Below are positions 1 through 8,808 of a stretch of 64,000 bases of DNA, piece by piece (within the stretch, counting starts at the first letter, position 1; each line of letters begins with the position of its first letter). Position numbers and translations under genes: made by a program. The notes beneath the pieces were generated by a model, which was not told where the DNA came from, ran no database searches, and worked only from the letters and a program-made list of their open reading frames with translations. Origin of the DNA: Actinokineospora inagensis DSM 44258 (GTDB lineage Bacteria > Actinomycetota > Actinomycetes > Mycobacteriales > Pseudonocardiaceae); assembly GCF_000482865.1 (NCBI RefSeq), contig NZ_AXWW01000023.1, positions 55,454-119,453 of the forward strand, written 5' to 3'.

Positions 1-1968
1 GGCGGCGAGCCGGTCGACGACCCGGTCCGCCGGGTGCTGCCCGACCCGGACCGCCCGGTGCTGGTGGTCGGCGCGCCAACCCCGACATCAGCGCCCGCAC
101 CGACACCCGCCGCGGTCGCGGCGATCGTGCGGCGCTTCCCGGACATCATCCGCGACACGCTCGTGCTGGCCTTCTACAACGGGGCCGACATCGCCCAGGA
201 CGTCGCGGAGGAGTTGGGCACCGGGGTGCGCGCACTGCACGGGATGCCCGCCCCCGGCGGCCCGATCCACCTGGACGCGAACGGGAAACCCGCGTGGTCG
301 CCGTTCGCGGTGGAGAGCGTGTACCGGCCGGGGCAGCCGCCGACACTGGACCGGTGGTCGGTGCCGGGCGCGCTGCCGCTCATCGCCCCGGCCCGGTACC
401 GGCTGGCACCGGGCTGGACGCTGGAGGTGCTGGCCAGGGGTCTGCTCGCCCGGCCGGACAACCGACCGGTCGACCCGGTGTGGCTCACCCCGACCACCGA
501 CCGGCCGGACTTGGTGCTGGCCTGCGTCGACCACGTGCCTGCCGGGGTGTCGGCCGCGTTGGCCCGGGTGATCGCCTCGCTCGCCCCGGCCATCCGGGCC
601 CGGCTGCGAGTGGTCCCCACGTGCGCGAACACCATCCCGCTCGCCGACACGCTGGCCCAGTCCGCTCCGGTGCGCAGGCCTGTCCGCCCGGAACCCCCAG
701 TGGCACCGGGCGTTCCGGCGACCACGGGCACGCTTCCGCGGCCGGCGAACACGGGCACGCTACCGCGCCCGGCGACCACGGGCACGCTACCGCGCACCTC
801 GACGCGGACCCCCCCTCCGCCCGGACCGGTCACCACGCCGTCGCCCTGGGCTCCCCAACGGACCGCACCCGCCCAGCCGCTGCCCGCCGTCGCCCGGACG
901 GTGACCACGTCGCTGGTCGGACTGACCAGTCAGCCCGCCCTCCCGTTGCCGCCCACGGTCCCCCGCCGCGAGCCGACGCCACTGCCGACTCCACTGCCGC
1001 TGCCAACTCCACTGCCGCTACCGCTGCCCGTCGGCCCCGAGTCGGTCGCGGCCATCGCCGCACTGCCCGCACCACAACCGTCAGCACCGCCACAACCGTC
1101 AGTACAGCAGGCCCCCGCGGTGGCACGCACAACCGCCGCGGTGGCACCGGTCCTCCCGCCGATCACCGCGCCCGCCACGTCCGCACCGTCCACACAGGTT
1201 CCAACCACCCAGGTCCCGGCCACACCGGTTCCGTCCACCCAGGTCGCGTCCACTCAGGTATCGCTCACCCCGCCTCCACCCGCGCCCGTGCGGGTCGAAC
1301 CGGTGCCGGAGAGCGCGGCGGAGCCCGAGGAACTGGTACCGGCCGACGCGGTCAGTTCCGCCGAGCAGCGCCGGGCGGTCCGGTCCGAACTGGGCACCCG
1401 GTACGACTCGGCGACCCGGGCGGTGGTGCGGCTGCTGGCCGAACGCCCCGGGCTGCGCGCGGTGGACGACCCGGGCACGGTGATGACCGAACTGGCCGTG
1501 GTCCGGGTCTACGTGGAGAGCCCCGGCCGCTACGACACCGCGTTCCGCACCTGCCTGACCGCCGGGCTGCGCAGGCTGCCGACCGCCCGGGGCGTGGTCG
1601 TGCGCGGGACGAGCGGCGTCCGGCACCGGGAGGGTGCGGTCCTGCGGCTGACCGGACCGGTGCTCGCCGCCGGGTCGGTCGGGTCGGCGGTGCCCGGTGA
1701 CACCGAACTGCTCATCTGGACCTCGACCGCGCGCAGGCTCGGCGGGCTGCTCGACGGGAACCGGCGGGCCGATGTCGTGCTGCTCCCGCACACCGAACTG
1801 CGGGTGATCGCGGTGGAACCCGGCCGGGCGCTGCTGGTCGAGGAGGGCGCCCCGGTCGAACGCGCGACCGCCGGGTTGCGTGCCGCCGCGACCGCCCGCG
1901 CCACCACCGCCGTCCCAGCCGCGCCGGACGATCCCGTCCGCTGGTTCGGCACCGTCCCGCCCGCCTGA
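1..1968 (+). CDS. Large protein, 5' truncated by window edge, with ART-like C-terminal domain
   Basis: The frame is open from base 1, so the true start lies upstream; residue numbers here count from the in-frame GTG at 34. Residues about 1-210 are a globular region I do not recognise. Residues about 215-440 form a Pro/Thr/Ala-rich linker that contains three near-identical TTGTLPR-type units (about 718-800) and runs of PLPTPLPL. The last 200 residues look like an ADP-ribosyltransferase fold: an Arg in VVVRGTSG (about 521-528), WTSTA (562-566) resembling the STS motif, and HTELRV (586-591) carrying an acidic residue where the catalytic Glu strand should be. This R-STS-E reading is by eye. Only one Glu is visible, so activity is uncertain. 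The stop lies 32 bases before the beta-helix/AAA gene, which suggests co-transcription. Confidence 0.55.
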   Translation, partial: GGEPVDDPVRRVLPDPDRPVLVVGAPTPTSAPAPTPAAVAAIVRRFPDIIRDTLVLAFYNGADIAQDVAEELGTGVRALHGMPAPGGPIHLDANGKPAWSPFAVESVYRPGQPPTLDRWSVPGALPLIAPARYRLAPGWTLEVLARGLLARPDNRPVDPVWLTPTTDRPDLVLACVDHVPAGVSAALARVIASLAPAIRARLRVVPTCANTIPLADTLAQSAPVRRPVRPEPPVAPGVPATTGTLPRPANTGTLPRPATTGTLPRTSTRTPPPPGPVTTPSPWAPQRTAPAQPLPAVARTVTTSLVGLTSQPALPLPPTVPRREPTPLPTPLPLPTPLPLPLPVGPESVAAIAALPAPQPSAPPQPSVQQAPAVARTTAAVAPVLPPITAPATSAPSTQVPTTQVPATPVPSTQVASTQVSLTPPPPAPVRVEPVPESAAEPEELVPADAVSSAEQRRAVRSELGTRYDSATRAVVRLLAERPGLRAVDDPGTVMTELAVVRVYVESPGRYDTAFRTCLTAGLRRLPTARGVVVRGTSGVRHREGAVLRLTGPVLAAGSVGSAVPGDTELLIWTSTARRLGGLLDGNRRADVVLLPHTELRVIAVEPGRALLVEEGAPVERATAGLRAAATARATTAVPAAPDDPVRWFGTVPPA

Positions 1969-2000
1969 GCACGCCCCCACCACATCGAGGAGACCGCCCC

Positions 2001-4991
2001 GTGTCCGACCGGCTGACCACGACCCGATCCGTTCTCGGGGTCTCGCCGACCGAGGCCGACTGCTTCCGCACGATCAACGACGCGATCGCGGCAGCGGCCG
2101 ACGGCGACGTGATCTCGGTGCGGCCCGGCGTGTACCGCGAGTCGGTCGTGCTCGACCGCGACGTCACGCTGTCCGCGGTCGGGCCGGTGGGCGGGGTGCG
2201 GATCGAGGCGGTCGGCGACCCGGCGCTGCGGTTGACCGCGGAACAGGCGGCGGTGTCCGGGATCGTGCTGGCCCACCGCGAGGGGGAGGCGGCGGTGGAC
2301 CTGCGGGTGGGCACGCTGCGCCTGGACGAGTGCACCGTGGCGGCCGAGTCCGGGGTGGCGGTCGCCGTGCGCGGCGGGACCGCGCTGACCACCCGCGAGT
2401 GCGCCGTGACCAACCCGGGTGGCGCCGGGGTGCTGGTGTTCGACGGCGGCGCGGCGGAACTGCGACTGACCACCCTGCGCGGCATCGCGACGACCGCGGT
2501 GGTGAGCCGCACCGGCGGCACGCCACGGCTGGTCGACTGCGAGATCGGCGACTCCGGCGGCGCGGTGCTGGCCGCCGACGGCGGGCGCGGGGCGCTGCGG
2601 GACTGCTGGATCCACGCGATCAGCGGGCCGGGGATCGTGGTGGAGGAGCAGAGCGAGCTCACCGTCACCGGCAGCACACTGTCTGATGTGGAGGGTGCGG
2701 CGCTGCTCGTCGGCGCGGGCTCGCACCCGGTGGTCACCGACTGCGTGATCGAGCGCGCGGGGACCCAGGCCATCGCGGTGGTGCGGGGCGGCGGCCTGGT
2801 GCTGGAGCGGACCACGGTGCGCGCCAGCCGCGGCCCCGGCCTGCACGTGCTCGACGACTCCACCGCCGAACTGATCGACTGCGGGTTCGCCGACGGCGGC
2901 CAGGACGCGGTGCTCGTCCGCGGCTCGGCGTCGGTGCGGGCCACCCGGCTGCGCGTCACCGGCGGCGCGGGCACGGCCGTGACCGCCGAGGACTCCGCCG
3001 ACGTCGTGCTCACCGAACCGCACATCGAGGGGACCCGCGGCACCGCCCTGTCCGCGTCGGGCACCGCGCGGCTGCGGGTCGACGGCGGCGCCATCCGCGA
3101 CTGCGCGGCGGGGGCGATGTGGACGGGTGACGCGGCGGGCGAACTGCTCGACTGCCTGGTGGAGGGCAACCACGGCGACGGCGTCGTGCTGCGCACCAAT
3201 GAACCGGTCGAGGTCCGCGGCAGCCGGGTCCAGCGCAACCAGGGCCGCGACCTCCACGACGAATCGGGAGTCGCCGTGCTCGACACCCCACCGGCCGCCA
3301 CCCGGACACCGCCCACCGCCGGGGCCGACGACGTGGCCGCCCTGCTGGAGGAACTGGGCGCGCTGGTGGGCCTGGACGGGGTGAAACGCGAGGTGGAGAC
3401 GCTGGTCCGGCTGCACCAGATGGCCGAGCGGCGGGCCGCGGCGGGGCTGCCCGCGCCGCCGGTCGGGCGGCACCTGGTCTTCACCGGCTCCCCCGGCACC
3501 GGCAAGACCACCATCGCCCGGCTGTACGGGCGAATCCTGGCCGGTCTCGGTGTGCTGCGCACCGGTCAACTGGTCGAGGTGGCTCGGGCCGACCTGGTCG
3601 CCGCGGTGGTCGGCGGGACCGCGATCAAGACCGCGGAGCGGTTCGCCGAGGCGCTGGGCGGGGTGCTGTTCGTCGACGAGGCGTACACGCTGTCCGCCGC
3701 GACCGGCGGGACCGGGCCGGACTTCGGCCGGGAGGCGATCGACACCCTGGTCAAGCTGATGGAGGACCACCGCGACGACGTGGTGGTGATCGTCGCGGGC
3801 TACACCAACGACATGCGCGCGTTCCTCGCCGCGAACCCCGGCCTGTCCTCCCGGTTCACCAGGACCATCGAGTTCGCCGACTACTCGGCGCCGGAGCTGG
3901 TGACCATTGTGGAGGGTCTGTGCCGGGCCCACCACTACAGCCTGGAGTTCGAGACGCGAGCGGCGGTGCACGCGTACTTCACCAAGCTGCCCAGGGACGC
4001 GGCGTTCGGCAACGGCCGCACCGCGCGCAAGGTCTTCGAGGAGATGGTCGGCCGCCAGGCGTACCGGCTGGCCGAGGACGTCGAGGCGCCCGCGGTCGCG
4101 TTGACCCGGCTGCTGCCCGCGGACCTGGGTCCGTTGCCGGGCAGCGGGATCGGCGCGGGCGCGGGCCGGGTCGACGACGAACAGGTGGAGCGGCTGCTCG
4201 ACGAGTTGCGCGGCCTGGTCGGGCTGGAGGAGGTCAAGCGGGAGGTGGCCAGCATGGTCGACCTGCTCGCCTCGGCCAGGCAGCGCCGCGAGGCGAACCT
4301 CCCGGTGCCCTCGCTGAGCAGGCACCTGGTGTTCGCGGGCCCGCCCGGCACCGGCAAGACCACGGTCGCCCGCCTCTACGGGTCGGTGCTCGCCGCGATG
4401 GGCGTGTTGGCGCAGGGGCAGGTCGTCGAGGTCAGCCGGGCCGACCTGGTCGGCGAGTACGTCGGCCACACCGCCCGGCGCACCACCGAGTGCTTCGACC
4501 GCGCCCGCGGCGGCGTGCTGTTCGTCGACGAGGCGTACACGCTCTCCGGCGGTGACGGCCGGGACTTCGGCCGGGAGGCGATCGACACCCTGGTGAAGCT
4601 GATGGAGGACCACCGCGACGAGGTCGTCGTCATCGCCGCGGGCTACGCCGACGAGATGGCCGGTTTCCTCGACGCCAACCCCGGCATGGCGTCCCGCTTC
4701 TCCCACCACGTCAACTTCGCCGACTACACCGCCGACGAACTGGTCACCATCGTTGACCAGCACGCGACGACCATCGGCTACGAGTGCACGGCGCCCGCCG
4801 TGACCGCGCTGCGTGCCCACTTCCTCACCGCGCCGCGCGGCACCTCCTTCGGCAACGGCCGCTACGCCCGGCGCGTCCTGGACGAGGCGGTCACCCGGCA
4901 CGCCCGCCGGATGCGTTCCATCCCGAACCCCACCATCACCGATCTCTGCCTGCTGCTGCCAGAGGACATCCCCAGGCACGGCGGCAAGTAG
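2001..4991 (+). CDS. Right-handed beta-helix protein fused to two CbxX/CfxQ-type AAA+ ATPase domains
   Basis: The GTG start has a GAGGAG ribosome site about 8 bases upstream. Residues about 10-430 are short repeating strands with ladder-like spacing, typical of pectate-lyase-type parallel beta-helices and starting with a DGDVISVRPGVYRE segment. Two AAA+ modules follow. Walker A GSPGTGKTT is at about 496-504 and GPPGTGKTT at about 780-788; Walker B LFVDEAYTLS follows each, near 556 and 841. Each module ends with the FGNGR-type arginine motif. The modules match the CbbX/EccA-like family, which remodels protein complexes; in actinobacteria such proteins are often linked to type VII secretion or surface structures. 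The substrate is unknown. No signal peptide is seen, so it is presumably cytoplasmic. The partner may be the ART-like protein upstream. Confidence 0.85.
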   Translation: MSDRLTTTRSVLGVSPTEADCFRTINDAIAAAADGDVISVRPGVYRESVVLDRDVTLSAVGPVGGVRIEAVGDPALRLTAEQAAVSGIVLAHREGEAAVDLRVGTLRLDECTVAAESGVAVAVRGGTALTTRECAVTNPGGAGVLVFDGGAAELRLTTLRGIATTAVVSRTGGTPRLVDCEIGDSGGAVLAADGGRGALRDCWIHAISGPGIVVEEQSELTVTGSTLSDVEGAALLVGAGSHPVVTDCVIERAGTQAIAVVRGGGLVLERTTVRASRGPGLHVLDDSTAELIDCGFADGGQDAVLVRGSASVRATRLRVTGGAGTAVTAEDSADVVLTEPHIEGTRGTALSASGTARLRVDGGAIRDCAAGAMWTGDAAGELLDCLVEGNHGDGVVLRTNEPVEVRGSRVQRNQGRDLHDESGVAVLDTPPAATRTPPTAGADDVAALLEELGALVGLDGVKREVETLVRLHQMAERRAAAGLPAPPVGRHLVFTGSPGTGKTTIARLYGRILAGLGVLRTGQLVEVARADLVAAVVGGTAIKTAERFAEALGGVLFVDEAYTLSAATGGTGPDFGREAIDTLVKLMEDHRDDVVVIVAGYTNDMRAFLAANPGLSSRFTRTIEFADYSAPELVTIVEGLCRAHHYSLEFETRAAVHAYFTKLPRDAAFGNGRTARKVFEEMVGRQAYRLAEDVEAPAVALTRLLPADLGPLPGSGIGAGAGRVDDEQVERLLDELRGLVGLEEVKREVASMVDLLASARQRREANLPVPSLSRHLVFAGPPGTGKTTVARLYGSVLAAMGVLAQGQVVEVSRADLVGEYVGHTARRTTECFDRARGGVLFVDEAYTLSGGDGRDFGREAIDTLVKLMEDHRDEVVVIAAGYADEMAGFLDANPGMASRFSHHVNFADYTADELVTIVDQHATTIGYECTAPAVTALRAHFLTAPRGTSFGNGRYARRVLDEAVTRHARRMRSIPNPTITDLCLLLPEDIPRHGGK

Positions 4992-5002
4992 TCCTCATCG
5001 GA

Positions 5003-5027
5003 CACAAAGTAATCCTTTGTGGACAAA
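5003..5027. promoter_or_regulatory. Two overlapping dyad symmetries upstream of the prenyltransferase operon
   Basis: CACAAAG (5003-5009) and CTTTGTG (5015-5021) are perfect arms around TAATC, and TTTGT-GG-ACAAA (5016-5027) is a second perfect dyad. They lie just after the AAA gene stop in an AT-richer 196-bp stretch that must carry the promoter of the operon starting at 5188. They could be an operator. A weak terminator for the upstream gene is the alternative. Confidence 0.35.
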
Positions 5028-5187
5028 CGATTTCCGGTCCGATTCGCAGGCGGGAACTTATTGGGCCACATAGTGGAACCGCTATCCCCCGTCAGGCCGA
5101 GATGTTAACCTGAAGTCCATTGACGACTGTCTTTTATGGACGCAGGATTCAAACGTCCCCATCGGTCCGACAGGCGGGTAGCCCCTG

Positions 5188-6276
5188 ATGACACAGTGCA
5201 CGGATTTCGCCGTCTCGTACACCCGCGTCGGGTGCGGCAAACTGGGCCGGGCCCTGACCGCGCTCGCGTTCGACCCGGCCAAGCGGGCCACCATGGTCGA
5301 GGAGCTGCGCACGCTGCTGTCCCCCTGGGACGGTGGTCCGGTCACCGACCCTACCCGCCACTGGTCGTACGCGTCCAGTGACGGCGCCCCGTTGGAACTC
5401 TCGGTGGCGTGGTCGCGGCGCGGGATCGAGGTCCGGGTCTACTTCGAACCACTGGGCAACCCACCCACCCCGGAGGCCTGCCGGGACGCGGGCGCCGCCG
5501 CGACCAGGGACCTGGCCCGGTACGGCGATGTCGCGCTGGCCGACTACCTCGCCGTCGAGGACCTGTTCCTGGTGCCGCGGCCACGACCGCCGTTCAGCGT
5601 GCTCGACGCCGTGATGTGGGGGCAGGACGGCAAACCGTGGTTCAAGGCCTACCTCAACCCGCTGGCCCAGGGCGCCGAGCGCGCCGGGGACGTGCTGACC
5701 GAGGCCATGGGTCGGCTCGGCATGGGTCCCGCGTGGACGGTGGCCGCCGACCGGTACGCCGAGGACCACGCCGACCAGGCGCCCACCCTGTTCGCCCTCG
5801 ACCTGATGCGCGGCGCGCGGACCAAGGTCTACTTCCCGCACCACGGCGTCGACGCGGCGCGGATCGAGCGGTTCGCGTCCTGCGCCCGCGACCACGAGCC
5901 CGGTAGCGCTGCCTGGTTGTGCCAGGAGATCGCCGGAACCGACCAACCGGGCAAACCGCCGATCACGTCGCTGGTCTTCCACCGGGGCGACCCCGTTCCC
6001 GTGTCGACGGTGTCCTACGTCCCGTTGTGCCCCAACGTGGACAACGACGGCATCGCCGCCGCCCGGGTCGCGGACCTGATGCGGGCGGTCGACCTCAACC
6101 CGGAGCCGTACCTCGCCACGCTGGACGCGCTCGCCGTCGGCCCGCTCGCCACGTCGCGGGTGCAGACCTACGTCGGCTACCGGGGCGGCGCGGACCCCCG
6201 GGTCTCGGTGTACTTCGCGACCGGCGCGTTCGGACCGGTCACCGATCTCCCAGCAGCGGAAGGGAAAACAGCATGA
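5188..6276 (+). CDS. DMATS-type aromatic (indole) prenyltransferase, ABBA fold
   Basis: The 362-residue product matches bacterial DMATS-type prenyltransferases in length and pattern; these transfer a dimethylallyl group from DMAPP to an aromatic ring, usually tryptophan or another indole. Alternating basic and Tyr residues on predicted barrel strands are visible: TKVYFPHH (about 212-219), TYVGYR (327-332) and RVSVYF (338-343). They correspond to residues that bind diphosphate and shield the cation. No signal peptide or membrane segment is present. The stop overlaps the cupin start by 4 bases (ATGA), and an isopentenyl-diphosphate isomerase sits at the end of the same operon, which fits DMAPP supply. 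The acceptor cannot be read from the sequence. The ribosome site before 5188 is weak (AGGCGGG). Confidence 0.85.
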   Translation: MTQCTDFAVSYTRVGCGKLGRALTALAFDPAKRATMVEELRTLLSPWDGGPVTDPTRHWSYASSDGAPLELSVAWSRRGIEVRVYFEPLGNPPTPEACRDAGAAATRDLARYGDVALADYLAVEDLFLVPRPRPPFSVLDAVMWGQDGKPWFKAYLNPLAQGAERAGDVLTEAMGRLGMGPAWTVAADRYAEDHADQAPTLFALDLMRGARTKVYFPHHGVDAARIERFASCARDHEPGSAAWLCQEIAGTDQPGKPPITSLVFHRGDPVPVSTVSYVPLCPNVDNDGIAAARVADLMRAVDLNPEPYLATLDALAVGPLATSRVQTYVGYRGGADPRVSVYFATGAFGPVTDLPAAEGKTA

Positions 6277-6689
6277 CAACCTCTGAACAGTCTGAGCAGA
6301 ACGAGCTCGTGGTGGTGCACACCGGGCAGACCTACGACGGCAAGCAGGGGCACGCGTTCTTCGCGGGCATCTCCCAGGAGACCGCCGGGTCGCGCGGCCT
6401 GTGCATGCACCTGGTGCGCATTCCACCGGGCGCCCGGGACAACCCGCACCGGCACGACGAGCACGAGTCGGCGATCTACGTCATCTCCGGCAACGCCGAG
6501 GGCCGCTACGGCGCGGACCTCGCCAAGCGGATCACCGCCGGGCCGGGCGACTTCATCTACATCCCGGCCGGTGTGCCGCACCAGGCCATCAACCCCAGCG
6601 CGACCGAGCACCTGGTCGCCATCATCGCCCGCACCGACCCCCACGAGCAGGAGAGCACCGTGCTGCTCGCCGACCCCGACCATGTCTGA
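6273..6689 (+). CDS. Single-domain cupin protein
   Basis: This 138-residue protein has cupin motif 1 around NPHRHDEHESAIYVISG, with His, His and Glu as likely metal ligands, and motif 2 in GDFIYIPAGVPHQAINPS, with the final His. Cupins of this size act as isomerases, dioxygenases or ligand binders. In this operon it may modify or bind the prenylated product or a precursor, which is inference from context only. The ATG overlaps the prenyltransferase stop, so translation is probably coupled. The next gene begins 10 bases after its stop. Confidence 0.8.
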   Translation: MTTSEQSEQNELVVVHTGQTYDGKQGHAFFAGISQETAGSRGLCMHLVRIPPGARDNPHRHDEHESAIYVISGNAEGRYGADLAKRITAGPGDFIYIPAGVPHQAINPSATEHLVAIIARTDPHEQESTVLLADPDHV

Positions 6690-6699
6690 GGAGCCGACC

Positions 6700-8184
6700 G
6701 TGTCGAACGACCCGCTGACCAGGAACCACCTGTGGATCGACGGCGAGTGGCGTGAGCCAGCCGGAGCCGACCGGTTCGAGGTGATCGACCCCAGCACCGA
6801 GCAAGTCGTCGGGTCCGTGCCCGCGGGCACGGACGCCGACGTCGACCGGGCCGTCGCCGCGGCGTCGGCGGCGTTCCCGATCTGGTCGGCCACCCCGCTG
6901 CCCCGGCGGATCGACGCCCTGCAGAAGCTGCTCGACGGCCTGCAGGAGCGGGCGGGCCTGTTCACCGACACGCTGTCGCTGGAGGTCGGTGCGCCGCTGA
7001 CGGTCGCCCGGTTCCTGCAGTTCGGGTTCGCCGTGGACACCGTGCGCTCGTACCTCGACGTGCTGCCGGAGTACCGCTTCGAGGAGCGGCTCGGCTCGTC
7101 GCTCGTGCTGCGCGAGCCGACCGGCGTGGTCGCCTGCATCACCCCGTGGAACCTGCCGCTGGCCCTGATCCTGCAGAAGGTCGTGCCCGCGCTGGCCGCC
7201 GGGTGCACGGTGATCCTCAAGCCCAGCGAGATCACCCCGCTCAACGCGTTCCTGCTCGCCGACGTGCTCGCCGAGTGCGACCTGCCGCCCGGTGTGTTCA
7301 ACCTGGTCAGCGGGGACGGCCCGACGGTCGGCGAGGCGCTGGCCGCGCACCCGGGGGTGGACATGGTCACCATCACCGGGTCGACCAGGGCCGGGCGCCG
7401 GGTCGCCGAGCTCGCCGCGCACTCGGTCAAGCGGGTGCACCTCGAACTGGGCGGCAAGAGCGCCAACATCATCCTCGACGACGCCGACCTCGAGGAGTGC
7501 GTGCGGATCGGGGTCGACCAACTGTGCCTCAACTCCGGGCAGACCTGCCTGGCGTGGAGCCGGATGCTCGTCCACCGCGACCGGCACGACGAGGCCGCCG
7601 AGCTGGCCGCGAAGTTCGCCGACGCCTACCGGGTCGGCGACCCGCGCGACCCGGCGACCGCCGTCGGCCCGCTCGTGTCCGCCGCCGCGCTCGCCCGGGT
7701 GCGGCACTACATCGAACTGGGCAGCGCCGAGGGCGCCACCCTGGTCGCGGGTGGTCCGGACCGCCCGAGCGACCTGGACCAGGGCTACTACGTCCGGCCG
7801 ACCGTGTTCGCCAACGTGCGCAACGACATGACCATCGCCCAGGAGGAGATCTTCGGCCCGGTCCTGTCGATCATCGCCTACGAGGACGACGCCGACGCCG
7901 TGCGGCTGGCCAACGAGTCCAACTACGGCCTGCAAGGCGCCGTCTGGTCGGAGAGCAACGCTCGGGCGCTGTCGGTGGCCCGGCAGGTGCGCACCGGGCA
8001 GGTCGACGTCAACGGCGCCCCGCTGAACTTCGCCGCCCCGTTCGGCGGGTTCAAGCAGTCCGGGTACGGCCGCCAGTGCGGCCCGCACGGCCTCGACGAG
8101 TACCTGGAGCTCAAGTCCATCCAGTTGCCCGCCGACGTGGAGACCAACGAGATCAAGAGCGCCATCCGACTCACCGAGCACTGA
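6700..8184 (+). CDS. NAD(P)-dependent aldehyde dehydrogenase
   Basis: The 494-residue product is of standard length for the ALDH superfamily, which oxidises an aldehyde to a carboxylate. Visible motifs are TPWNLPL of the nucleotide fold, the active-site Glu in LELGGKS (E249), the catalytic Cys in NSGQTCLAW (C283), EEIFGPVL and PFGGFKQSGYGR near the end. The GTG at 6700 is preferred because TGAGGAG sits about 7 bases before it; an in-frame ATG at 6682 overlaps the cupin end and would add six residues. Because it lies between a DMATS enzyme and an isoprenoid isomerase, its aldehyde could be an indole or prenyl derivative. That is inference. Confidence 0.92.
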   Translation: MSNDPLTRNHLWIDGEWREPAGADRFEVIDPSTEQVVGSVPAGTDADVDRAVAAASAAFPIWSATPLPRRIDALQKLLDGLQERAGLFTDTLSLEVGAPLTVARFLQFGFAVDTVRSYLDVLPEYRFEERLGSSLVLREPTGVVACITPWNLPLALILQKVVPALAAGCTVILKPSEITPLNAFLLADVLAECDLPPGVFNLVSGDGPTVGEALAAHPGVDMVTITGSTRAGRRVAELAAHSVKRVHLELGGKSANIILDDADLEECVRIGVDQLCLNSGQTCLAWSRMLVHRDRHDEAAELAAKFADAYRVGDPRDPATAVGPLVSAAALARVRHYIELGSAEGATLVAGGPDRPSDLDQGYYVRPTVFANVRNDMTIAQEEIFGPVLSIIAYEDDADAVRLANESNYGLQGAVWSESNARALSVARQVRTGQVDVNGAPLNFAAPFGGFKQSGYGRQCGPHGLDEYLELKSIQLPADVETNEIKSAIRLTEH

Positions 8185-8191
8185 GGTCCCC

Positions 8192-8752
8192 ATGAGTCAC
8201 CCGGAACTGGTGGTCCTGCTCGACGACCACCTCACCCCGATCGGCACCGCCGCCAAGGCGACCGTGCACACCGCGAACACCCCGCTGCACCTGGCGTTCT
8301 CGTGCTACGTGTTCGACCGGCACGGCCGCGTCCTGCTCACCCGCCGCGCGCTGGACAAGAAGACCTGGCCCGGCGTGTGGACCAACTCCTTCTGCGGTCA
8401 CCCCGCCCCCGGCGAACCAGCCGAGGACGCGGTGCACCGGCGGGGCGAGCAGGAGCTCGGCATCACCGTCACCGGCCCCCGACTGTCCATCCCGGACTTC
8501 CGGTACACGGCGGTGGACGCGAGCGGGATCGTCGAGAACGAGTTCTGTCCGGTGTGGACGGCCCTCGCCGACACGGACCCGGTTCCCGAACCGACCGAGG
8601 TCTGCGAATGGCGCTGGGCCGACTGGTCGGACGTGGTGGCCGCGGTCAACCACACCCCGTTCCTGTTCAGCCCCTGGGCCCAACTGCAGATCCCCCGGCT
8701 GCACCAACCCCTGATCGACCACGTCATGGTGCCCCTCGCCCCCAGCGTGTAA
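8192..8752 (+). CDS. idi: Isopentenyl-diphosphate delta-isomerase, type I (Nudix fold)
   Basis: The 186-residue protein interconverts isopentenyl and dimethylallyl diphosphate. The type I hallmarks are present: the active-site Cys in TNSFCGHP (C68), the ExxxE-like Nudix region AVHRRGEQELG, and VENEFCPVW carrying the second catalytic acid (E115/E117). The gene starts 7 bases after the aldehyde dehydrogenase stop with a GAGG site. In this operon it would raise DMAPP, the donor used by the DMATS-type prenyltransferase encoded first. It may instead simply be the genome's general Idi, but clustering argues for pathway use. Confidence 0.92.
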   Translation: MSHPELVVLLDDHLTPIGTAAKATVHTANTPLHLAFSCYVFDRHGRVLLTRRALDKKTWPGVWTNSFCGHPAPGEPAEDAVHRRGEQELGITVTGPRLSIPDFRYTAVDASGIVENEFCPVWTALADTDPVPEPTEVCEWRWADWSDVVAAVNHTPFLFSPWAQLQIPRLHQPLIDHVMVPLAPSV

Positions 8753-8808
8753 CCCCGGCCCGTATGACCAACCGAGTCGGGGTGACAAAGCAGAGGGGTG
8801 CGACTGTC

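Noticed and set aside
1530..4979. 1149-codon open frame on the minus strand
   Set aside because: It is the antisense of the beta-helix/AAA+ gene and the end of the ART-like gene; the product is rich in Arg/His/Gly with no domain, as expected for GC-rich shadow frames.
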